A stretch of DNA of 11,627 nucleotides from Roseburia sp. CAG:309 (GTDB lineage: Bacteria; Bacillota; Clostridia; Lachnospirales; Lachnospiraceae). Position 1 is the stretch's first letter; every line of letters begins with the position of its first letter. The notes beneath the pieces are model-generated. The model worked only from the letters and a program-made list of their open reading frames with translations, did not search any database and was not told the origin of the DNA. Shown piece by piece: positions 6,195-11,627 of this stretch. Location of the stretch: NCBI GenBank assembly GCA_000434115.1, contig FR893933.1, positions 1,318 to 12,944 of the forward strand, read 5' to 3'. Both the position numbers and the translations under genes were made by a program.

Positions 6195-7357
6195 CTCTGT
6201 TTGCAGCAATCGTTCGCCCAAAATGATAAAAAAGTCGATATTAAGCAGCCTTTCCTACCGCTTTTTTGAAGCATCATTGCTAGTTTTTTTAGATTCATGC
6301 AGGCAAAGGTAAGCCCGACCTTCATTTCCATTCGAGCCTTACCATACATTTGTGTATAACGAAAACCATGATTCTCCTTTGCTGTTCCAAAGATTCGTTC
6401 AATGGTTTCTTTTCTTTGCTCATATAATTTTTTCATTCCCAAAGTATGACGAACATCTTCACATTGCTCCATATAATTTTCCCATATATGTCGTGTTATC
6501 AGTTTCACATGATTTTTGCTTTCTGTACATTGAGATAAATATGAACAATTTTCGCATACATTTCCACAGCTTTTATATTCACGATATCCATCACGATTGG
6601 TTGTACTATATTTCAAGACTTGATTGTTTGGGCAAATATAGCAATCATAGTATTCGTCATAAGCGTATTCGTATTTTTTAAAGAATCCCTCTTTGGTCAT
6701 TGGACGCTTGTACGGAAAAAGTGGTGTAACTCCATCATCTATAAGAAGCTTTGCTATTGCTGGAGTTTTATATCCGGCATCTGCAACAAGTGTTTTTATT
6801 CCAATATTTTTAATTTTATCATATAATCCTTTAAATGTTCTGCTGTCATGTAAGTTTCCAGGGCTGACTGTATAACCTAGAATCCATCCATTTTTATCAC
6901 AAGCGGTTTCAACGGCGTATGCAAAAATCTCTGTTGGGTCAACCAATTTAAACTTGTAGCATTCTTCTAAAATATGAGCAAAAATCTGCTCAAATAAGTC
7001 GGTATCTTTGAATCGTCTTGTATAATTCTTTCCAAAGGTTGAAAAGTGTGGAACTTTATCTGTCATATCAAGACCAAGAAACCATCGATATGCAACGTTT
7101 ACTTCAATTTCTTTTACTGTCTGACGCATGCTCTTGATTCCATACAGATACTGAATGAGAGGTATTTTAATCAATGTCACAGGATCCATGCCGGGCCGAC
7201 CGGTATCGTGCGAATATTTGTCTTTCACTAAATCATAAATGAAAGTCCAATCGATTGCTTTATCGATAATTCGAAGAAGATGATCCTTAGGAACCATTTC
7301 ATCCATACATAACAAATGAATTTGTTCTCTCTTTTTATCAGCATTTTCAGTCATCAT
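6167..7357 (-). CDS. IS1182-family transposase lacking part of its catalytic core
   Basis: The N-terminal part (HLLCMDEMVPKDHLLRIID, then GRPGMDPVTLIKIPLIQYLYGI and RWFLGLDMTDKVPHFSTFGK) is the DNA-binding and lead-in region of the IS1182 family. The C-terminal part has ADAGYKTPAIAK with the probable second catalytic Asp (193), a Cys-rich segment (239-277) and ETIERIF with the probable Glu (320). At residues 139-150 the sequence reads VDPTEIFAYAVE. In the relatives I recall, VDSTHVKA-type sequence with the first catalytic Asp and then roughly 80-100 residues stand between those parts. The frame is therefore an in-frame deletion derivative, 396 residues instead of nearly 500, and is predicted to be inactive. 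The ATG at 7357 has GGTGG 9 bases upstream; the codon after next is a second possible start context (7354). Confidence 0.92.
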   Translation of the reverse strand: MMTENADKKREQIHLLCMDEMVPKDHLLRIIDKAIDWTFIYDLVKDKYSHDTGRPGMDPVTLIKIPLIQYLYGIKSMRQTVKEIEVNVAYRWFLGLDMTDKVPHFSTFGKNYTRRFKDTDLFEQIFAHILEECYKFKLVDPTEIFAYAVETACDKNGWILGYTVSPGNLHDSRTFKGLYDKIKNIGIKTLVADAGYKTPAIAKLLIDDGVTPLFPYKRPMTKEGFFKKYEYAYDEYYDCYICPNNQVLKYSTTNRDGYREYKSCGNVCENCSYLSQCTESKNHVKLITRHIWENYMEQCEDVRHTLGMKKLYEQRKETIERIFGTAKENHGFRYTQMYGKARMEMKVGLTFACMNLKKLAMMLQKSGRKGCLISTFLSFWANDCCKQRKVVLGQQS

Positions 7358-7388
7358 ATGAAATCACCACCTAGTATTTTATACTTCT

Positions 7389-7397
7389 ATTATACCA
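7389..7397 (-). promoter_or_regulatory. Extended -10 promoter of the transposase
   Basis: The minus strand reads TGGTATAAT (7397-7389), a perfect TATAAT with the extended TGn element. The -35 position falls in the neighbouring hairpin and has no good match, as expected for extended -10 promoters. The ribosome binding site GGTGG is at 7367-7371. Confidence 0.55.
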
Positions 7398-7400
7398 AAA

Positions 7401-7444
7401 AAAGCACCGAAAAGTCGCTAAAAAATCGCACTTTTCAGTGCTTT
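7401..7444. other. Imperfect hairpin inside the right end of the IS
   Basis: AAAGCACCGAAAAGTCGC (7401-7418) pairs with GCACTTTTCAGTGCTTT (7428-7444), about 16 pairs with one mismatch and one bulge, around a 9-nt loop. It lies between the terminal repeat and the transposase promoter and may block readthrough into the transposase gene. Confidence 0.65.
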
Positions 7445-7457
7445 AATACGAGAAAAA

Positions 7458-7477
7458 TCCACGACATTTGTCGTGGA
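7458..7477. other. Short perfect hairpin next to the right terminal repeat
   Basis: TCCACGACA (7458-7466) and TGTCGTGGA (7469-7477) form a perfect 9-bp stem; on the plus strand CTTTGTC follows. It touches the inner edge of the terminal repeat. Confidence 0.65.
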
Positions 7478-7495
7478 CTTTGTCTACAGTCTGAA
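7477..7495 (-). repeat. Right terminal inverted repeat of the IS
   Basis: Read on the minus strand this is TTCAGACTGTAGACAAAGT, identical over 19 bases to the left end at 6144-6162. Confidence 0.95.
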
Positions 7496-7533
7496 ACTGC
7501 CTGAGCCAGTTTTACTGGTTCAGGCAGTTTTTT
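7494..7533 (+). terminator. Bidirectional terminator hairpin overlapping the end of the NYN gene
   Basis: AAACTGCCTGAGCCAG (7494-7509) pairs with CTGGTTCAGGCAGTTT (7515-7530) around a 5-nt loop. On the plus strand there is one G-U pair and a T-run to 7533, a strong terminator. On the minus strand the same position is an A-C mismatch and only TTT follows before the insertion sequence. The stop codon of the NYN gene (7512-7514) lies in the loop. Confidence 0.8.
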
Positions 7534-8219
7534 ACATGTCGATAAACTTTATTGCCCTCGGTAAAGCCATATTTATCGATAAGAAGATCCAGGACAACCT
7601 GTTTGGCGTTCTCGTCCTTGTGATGTTTGCAGATTAAAGAGGCAGCGTAAGCGATCACCTCATTGTTGAAACAAGCCCGGCTCAAAGTGCGCTGAACCGT
7701 TGTATTTAACTGCATCACAGGAGAGATGGCCGGCTTCTCCGAAGGAGCAGGAACTTCTACGGCCGCTACTGTTTTTTCTCTTGGCTTTCTGCGGCTTATC
7801 AGTCCTGGTTTTTCCTGTTTCTCTGCATTCTTTTTCTTGGCAGATGACGTATAATCCATCTTTGGGTGTCTCGCAATGTCGGCAGAGCGGTGGATTTCCT
7901 TGAGAAAAGTGATCACATTATCGTAATCGTTGTCTTTGCTGATGATCACATATTTGCATTTTTTATCACCATTGGTGCCAAGCAGGTAGCCTAAGTAGGC
8001 AGTAAGATGCATATCCAGAGACTGCTTGCCGGCAGGCAGACAGTGGAAAGAATAGTCTACAGAATGAAAGTTTGACAAAATCTCAATGCTGATCTTAGGA
8101 GCATTTTTCGTGGAAAATATATGTATGTGGTCGTGGTAATCCAGATGTCTGGAGCAGATGAGACCTGCGTTGTTTACATTTTCAAAATCAATTAAATAAT
8201 AAGTTTCTACATTTGACAT
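7512..8219 (-). CDS. NYN/PIN-domain protein, putative RNase
   Basis: The 235-residue product starts with a NYN (PIN-like) domain: YLIDFENVNNAG (8-19) holds Asp11 and Asn14, GKQSLDMHLTAYLG (64-77) holds Asp69, and YVIISKDNDYDNVITFL (90-106) holds Asp96, Asp98 and Asp100. These acidic residues match the metal-binding site of this nuclease superfamily, so a cytosolic RNA-cleaving role is plausible but the substrate is unknown. Residues about 118-172 form a charged linker rich in Lys, Arg, Pro and Glu. The last 60 residues (QRTLSRACFNNEVIAYAASL onward) look helical and conserved, possibly a binding module; I cannot name it. AAGGAGA lies 9 bases before the ATG. There is no toxin-antitoxin-like partner gene; it stands alone, divergent from the surface protein gene. 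Confidence 0.85.
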   Translation of the reverse strand: MSNVETYYLIDFENVNNAGLICSRHLDYHDHIHIFSTKNAPKISIEILSNFHSVDYSFHCLPAGKQSLDMHLTAYLGYLLGTNGDKKCKYVIISKDNDYDNVITFLKEIHRSADIARHPKMDYTSSAKKKNAEKQEKPGLISRRKPREKTVAAVEVPAPSEKPAISPVMQLNTTVQRTLSRACFNNEVIAYAASLICKHHKDENAKQVVLDLLIDKYGFTEGNKVYRHVKNCLNQ

Positions 8220-8239
8220 AGTGTTCTCCTTTAATATCC

Positions 8240-8279
8240 CTTTTATAATAGTGTGTTTGATTCAATCATATTATAAAAG
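8240..8279. promoter_or_regulatory. Palindromic divergent promoter region, possible operator
   Basis: CTTTTATAAT (8240-8249) and ATTATAAAAG (8270-8279) form a perfect 10-bp inverted repeat. Within it lies a second dyad TGATT-C-AATCA (8258-8268). Both arms carry TATAAT or its complement. The region lies 21 bases before the NYN start and overlaps the spacer of a plus-strand promoter, so a regulator binding here could affect both genes. Confidence 0.45.
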
Positions 8280-8285
8280 TATAAC
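8257..8285 (+). promoter_or_regulatory. Predicted distal promoter of the BspA-like gene
   Basis: TTGATT (8257-8262) and TATAAC (8280-8285) are separated by 17 bases, pointing to the surface protein gene with a start near 8292. Confidence 0.45.
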
Positions 8286-8331
8286 ACGACTGGCGGTAGA
8301 TGGCAAGGAGTGGCAGAATGTGGGAGGGGTC

Positions 8332-8360
8332 TTGCGTCCGCTGGGTGCATATGTTATAAT
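8332..8360 (+). promoter_or_regulatory. Predicted proximal promoter of the BspA-like gene
   Basis: TTGCGT (8332-8337) is followed after 17 bases by a perfect TATAAT (8355-8360) with an extended TG at 8352-8353. The transcript would start near 8367, leaving a 29-nt leader that contains AGAGGAGG (8381-8388). Confidence 0.6.
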
Positions 8361-8381
8361 AGGGGGCGATATATGTTATAA
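8349..8381 (+). repeat. Direct repeat of 11 bp at 22-bp spacing over the promoter
   Basis: ATATGTTATAA occurs at 8349-8359 and 8371-8381. The first copy includes the -10 box of the proximal promoter; the second covers the early transcribed region. The start-to-start distance of 22 bp is about two helical turns. Confidence 0.6.
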
Positions 8382-8395
8382 GAGGAGGATGCAAC

Positions 8396-11300
8396 ATGCA
8401 GGCAGGAAAAAAGATAGTAGCAGGTATGCTGGCATTGGCGTTGACGATACAGGGAGTGCCGATGCAGAGGGGAACAGCGGTGCAGGCAGCGGGCCAGACC
8501 ACGGAAACAGCACCCCTGCAGGGAACGGATGGAGCCATCACATGGAAACTGACGGAACAGACGCCGCAGCAGGGATGGTCTCAGGGGGATAAAAAGGCTT
8601 ATAAACTGACGATAACGGGAAAAGGCGTTATGCCTGGATATAGGCATATGCCCGATGGTGTTAATACGCCGTGGCAGCCATATAATGATCAGATTCAGAC
8701 GATTGCGGTAGCAAAGGGAGTTACCCGGGTATCTGAGCATGCGTTTGAAGGAATGGGAGAACTGACCAGTGTAACACTGCCGTCAACGGTAACCCAGGTC
8801 AGCAGAGAAGCGTTTATGTACTGTCAGAAATTAGAAAAAATCACACTGCCGGAGGCGTTGGAAAACATTGGTGACAGAGCGTTTAATTACTGCCGTGCCT
8901 TAAAGAGCATTGTGGTGCCGGATCAGGTGACAACCATTGGCAGTCTGGCGTTTGCAGGCTGTACTTCCCTGGAAAGTGTTTCTCTTGGGGAAAGCGTGGC
9001 ACAGGTGCAGGGATCTCTTTTCCATGAATGTGGGAAATTGTCAACCCTTACCGTGGCTCACGGAAATGCATCTATGCGGTCAGAGGACAATGTGCTGTAC
9101 AATAAAGATATGTCACTGCTGATCCGCTATGCAGCAGGGAAAAGCGATACAAAATTTTATGTGCCGGGTAGTGTGAAGACCATAGGGGCCAAGGCCATTA
9201 CGCATTGTTCAAATTTGGCGGAACTTCAGATTCCATCCAGTGTAACCAAAATGGATGACAACGCGGTTTATTATAACCGTGCTCTGAGCAAACTCTTTTT
9301 TGAAGGAAATGCGCCAAAGGTTTCTGTTGTGACCTCTCACACAGGTATTATAGGAGGCAATCCCCAGGTTTATGTATATACTGTTTACAATGGAGCAATC
9401 CGGCACAATGGAAAAACAGGAACGGATGCCAACAAAGACATCACATTGTATAAAACAGCATCTTCCACAGGTTGGGGCGAGGGATGGTCTACCATCTCAC
9501 AGAAAAGTGACGAAACCAACCAGTATTCAAAAGGGTATGGTTTTACATTGCAGAATTTCAGTCTGACTGATACAGATACGGCGGATGGCACATTTGGAAG
9601 TCTCAAGTGGCATTACCGGGATGACATAAAAGAACTGTCCTTTAGTGGAAGTGGTTCAATCTCGGATTTTTCCCTTTCTGCACTTCCTAAATGGAATGGC
9701 GGACAGGGCAGAAGTTTCAGACAGAGCATTAAGACGATCGACGCTTCCAAGGCGACCATTACGGCCGTGGGAAATTATGCTTTTTACAACGCAGACCAGC
9801 TGGAAAAGGTGACATTTGGTTCTGGGTTAAAACGAGTTGGGAAATATGCATTTGCAGACTGTACGGCACTGAAAAATTTCCCGGCAGAAAATGCTACATC
9901 CATTGAAGAAGGTGCCTTTGCAGGGGATACCTCTCTGACTGGAGAAGTGGATATGACCGGGGCGCAGGTTATAGGTGCCAGTGCCATGGAAGGTGCCAGC
10001 GGAATCACGGATATCCGCCTGGGAACCAAACTTACCAGTATTGAAGCCAGCGCTTTTGCAAATTGCAAAAAATTGAATGGTGTGATTCTTCCGCTGGGAA
10101 TTAAAACCTTGAAAAAAAGAGCTTTTTATGGATGTAGTTCTTTGGAGGCGGTAAATATTCCGGAAGGCTTTACCGGTACAGAAGCGGAGACCTTTGGAAA
10201 TTGTACGGCCTTGAAAAAGGTATATTTTACAGGCAGTATGCCGGAGCAGTGGAATGAAGATACATTCGCAGGATGTTCTTCGACATTAAATATATATTAT
10301 AACAGTGGAAAAACAGGCTGGAGTGACAGCGTGGAAAATGGCACCTGGCAGGGATATACAGCCAGCTGTCTCACCAGACATTTTCAGCGTGAGAAAAACA
10401 CATATAGTTTTGAGGATACGGCAAAAAACTACGGATATTCAAATGCTTATAAAATACCGCAGGCCCGCTATCAAAGTGTCTTGAAAAACGCACCGCTCGC
10501 AGCTTTTTATGCGGCTACAGAGCCGGCTTATCAAGGAAACGCATTTGGTATGGCAGCGTCTGTACTGGACTTTTATGAAGGAGACAACCTGAAAGTATCT
10601 TCTTACGATTCAAAGGCAAAGACTGTTTATGAGATACAGACTCCGGGTCAGGCGTTGACGGAGCTGATAGAGAAGTATCAGGTGACGCAGTATGCCCAGC
10701 CGGTCAGTGATGCACTGACAGCAAATCAGGGCAAGTATCTGGATATGGTGAAGAAAATTGCCAGATTTTCCTGGTCAGGTGGCAGAAAAGTAGATGCAGC
10801 CGGAGAGGCAGTCGTAATATGTGTGTACAAGGGAAGCAAAGCCCATGCACTGGTGCCTCTGGATGTGACGATTACCAGTGGAGGAAATTATCTGGTTACG
10901 GTTTATGACAGCAGTAATCCGGCGGATGTCCGTTACATGTCAGTGAGCAAGGATCTTTCCTGTGTTCATTATACCGTGGGTTCAGAGGATTACACAAAGG
11001 CTTCTTTTGTATCCTATTCTGTGTTGAAACAGGCCGCAGGGGGCAGCAGCACTTCATATCAGGACAAAATGACAGTGGCTGTCAACCGGCAGAATATAAC
11101 GATAAAAGACAGTCAGGATCGGGCTTACACAGAGATTTCCGGAGCTTATGAGCAGATTCCGGCAGCCGGAAGTTCCATGGCAGACTTTTCAGGAATAAAA
11201 AGGTTCGTTTTGCCACAGGGAAGTTATGATGTAAAAAATACACCAGTCAGTCAGGCTGTCACAGAACATGTCCTGGCGTATCTGGCTTCTGATGAAGTGT

Positions 11301-11627
11301 ATGTAAAAATGGACGCCAGTGACAGTAAGGCATCCGTTCACATGGAAAATGCAAGAAAATACGGATATTATCAGATGGCAGTAACTCCATCTGTGAAAAA
11401 TGGCAGCATAACAATCCTGATCATGAATAAGGCTGGAAAAACCAAGGAAATAGTTGTTCAGGGTGGAGCGGCAGCAGCGAAGGTCTATACAAGCGGCAAG
11501 GTGCAGCTGACACTGACATCGGATGCGACAAAAGTTACGGTGGATGGAAAGAGCGTAGAGCCAAAGACCAGTATAGAACTGGCATTTGAGACCACAACAC
11601 CTGCCACGGCAACACCGAGTCCGACCC
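8396..11627 (+). CDS. BspA-like leucine-rich-repeat secreted protein with degenerate papain-like domain (partial, C-terminus outside window)
   Basis: From the ATG at 8396, 1077 codons are open to the right edge. AGAGGAGG 7 bases upstream fixes the start; the ATG at 8389 is out of frame. Residues 1-31 are a signal peptide (basic start, AGMLALALTIQG core, VQA before the cut). Residues about 40-107 form the beta module (ITWKL, LTITGKGVMPGY, PWQPY) that precedes BspA-type repeats. LRR_5 repeats follow at about 108-310, with units such as VTTIGSLAFAGCTSLESVSL. A similar module (about 410-455) and a second repeat block (about 455-660, e.g. LTSIEASAFANCKKLNGVIL) repeat that order. Residues about 680-860 look like a papain-type peptidase fold, but the Cys expected in GNCFGMAAS is Ala716; His817 (KAHALV) and Asp838 (VYDSSNP) remain. 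The last visible residues TTTPATATPSPT are a Thr/Pro linker. It probably binds surfaces or carbohydrate outside the cell; no function is proven. Confidence 0.88.
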   Translation, partial: MQAGKKIVAGMLALALTIQGVPMQRGTAVQAAGQTTETAPLQGTDGAITWKLTEQTPQQGWSQGDKKAYKLTITGKGVMPGYRHMPDGVNTPWQPYNDQIQTIAVAKGVTRVSEHAFEGMGELTSVTLPSTVTQVSREAFMYCQKLEKITLPEALENIGDRAFNYCRALKSIVVPDQVTTIGSLAFAGCTSLESVSLGESVAQVQGSLFHECGKLSTLTVAHGNASMRSEDNVLYNKDMSLLIRYAAGKSDTKFYVPGSVKTIGAKAITHCSNLAELQIPSSVTKMDDNAVYYNRALSKLFFEGNAPKVSVVTSHTGIIGGNPQVYVYTVYNGAIRHNGKTGTDANKDITLYKTASSTGWGEGWSTISQKSDETNQYSKGYGFTLQNFSLTDTDTADGTFGSLKWHYRDDIKELSFSGSGSISDFSLSALPKWNGGQGRSFRQSIKTIDASKATITAVGNYAFYNADQLEKVTFGSGLKRVGKYAFADCTALKNFPAENATSIEEGAFAGDTSLTGEVDMTGAQVIGASAMEGASGITDIRLGTKLTSIEASAFANCKKLNGVILPLGIKTLKKRAFYGCSSLEAVNIPEGFTGTEAETFGNCTALKKVYFTGSMPEQWNEDTFAGCSSTLNIYYNSGKTGWSDSVENGTWQGYTASCLTRHFQREKNTYSFEDTAKNYGYSNAYKIPQARYQSVLKNAPLAAFYAATEPAYQGNAFGMAASVLDFYEGDNLKVSSYDSKAKTVYEIQTPGQALTELIEKYQVTQYAQPVSDALTANQGKYLDMVKKIARFSWSGGRKVDAAGEAVVICVYKGSKAHALVPLDVTITSGGNYLVTVYDSSNPADVRYMSVSKDLSCVHYTVGSEDYTKASFVSYSVLKQAAGGSSTSYQDKMTVAVNRQNITIKDSQDRAYTEISGAYEQIPAAGSSMADFSGIKRFVLPQGSYDVKNTPVSQAVTEHVLAYLASDEVYVKMDASDSKASVHMENARKYGYYQMAVTPSVKNGSITILIMNKAGKTKEIVVQGGAAAAKVYTSGKVQLTLTSDATKVTVDGKSVEPKTSIELAFETTTPATATPSPT

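Larger units (their letters stand above)
6144..7495 (-). mobile_element. IS1182-family insertion sequence, internally deleted derivative
   Basis: The element is 1352 bp, bounded by perfect 19-bp inverted repeats (6144-6162 and 7477-7495), and holds one transposase frame on the minus strand. Hairpins lie just inside both ends: a 16-bp stem at the left that overlaps the transposase stop, and two at the right upstream of the transposase promoter. Such hairpins typically shield an insertion sequence from outside transcription. I see no target-site duplication: the flanking bases are GATC on the left and ACTG on the right. Because the transposase lacks a stretch of about 80-100 residues, the element is shorter than complete relatives and probably cannot move by itself. 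Confidence 0.93.

Noticed and set aside
6144..7495. Target-site duplication of the IS
   Set aside because: Bases next to the ends (GATC and ACTG, or ATCTT and AAACT if the ends are set 2 bp inward) are not direct repeats.
8221..8592. Open frame on the plus strand overlapping the start of the BspA-like gene
   Set aside because: It is out of frame with the 1077-codon gene, spans the promoter region, and its product has no family resemblance; it is a shadow.
1..11627. CRISPR array, tRNA, rRNA or defence island
   Set aside because: No regularly spaced repeats, tRNA-like cloverleaf or recognised defence genes were seen; the NYN protein alone is not enough to call a defence system.

Overview
The window looks like a chromosomal piece of a Gram-positive gut-type Clostridia member, most probably Lachnospiraceae. 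This rests on the strong AGGAG/GGAGG ribosome binding sites, the moderate to low GC, the PyrB/PyrI pair, the clostridial-type single-chain aconitase-family hydratase, lipoproteins with LTGC- or FTAC-type lipoboxes, a BspA-like LRR surface protein, and an IS1182-family transposase close to those remembered from that family. The genus is not resolved.

Layout. (1) Positions 1-1909, minus strand: a compact operon in transcription order pyrB (aspartate carbamoyltransferase catalytic chain), pyrI (its regulatory chain), and an amino-acid ABC transporter substrate-binding lipoprotein that leaves the window. The last gene starts 3 bases after the pyrI stop. (2) Positions 1910-2066: a short divergent promoter region with -35 boxes only 8 bp apart. 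One promoter serves pyrB and the other an aconitase-family gene. (3) Positions 2067-4435, plus strand: the aconitase-family hydratase, ending in a clear intrinsic terminator. It carries a perfect 18-bp in-frame tandem duplication inside the conserved SDSHT active-site motif. (4) Positions 4459-5964, plus strand: a lipoprotein of unknown function. (5) Positions 6144-7495: an IS1182-family element with 19-bp perfect terminal inverted repeats. Its open transposase frame has lost the segment that should hold the first catalytic Asp. The element sits between two hairpins that abut its ends. (6) Positions 7512-8219, minus strand: a NYN/PIN-type putative RNase. (7) Positions 8220-8395: a divergent regulatory region. 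(8) Positions 8396 to the end, plus strand: a large secreted BspA-like LRR protein, cut by the window edge, with what looks like a papain-like domain whose catalytic Cys is replaced by Ala.

How the genes relate. PyrB and PyrI form the allosteric enzyme of the first committed step of pyrimidine synthesis. The linked binding protein could bring in an amino acid, but its ligand is unknown. Aconitase handles citrate/isocitrate and so supplies 2-oxoglutarate/glutamate precursors; a functional link to the pyr operon is only suggested by the shared promoter region. Genes to the right of position 4459 are accessory: lipoprotein, defective insertion sequence, putative RNase and surface protein. I see no CRISPR array, tRNA, rRNA, integrase or recognisable riboswitch. 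I do not see a convincing multi-gene novel system; the most notable oddities are single-gene changes (aconitase motif duplication, transposase core deletion, surface protein with a lost catalytic Cys).
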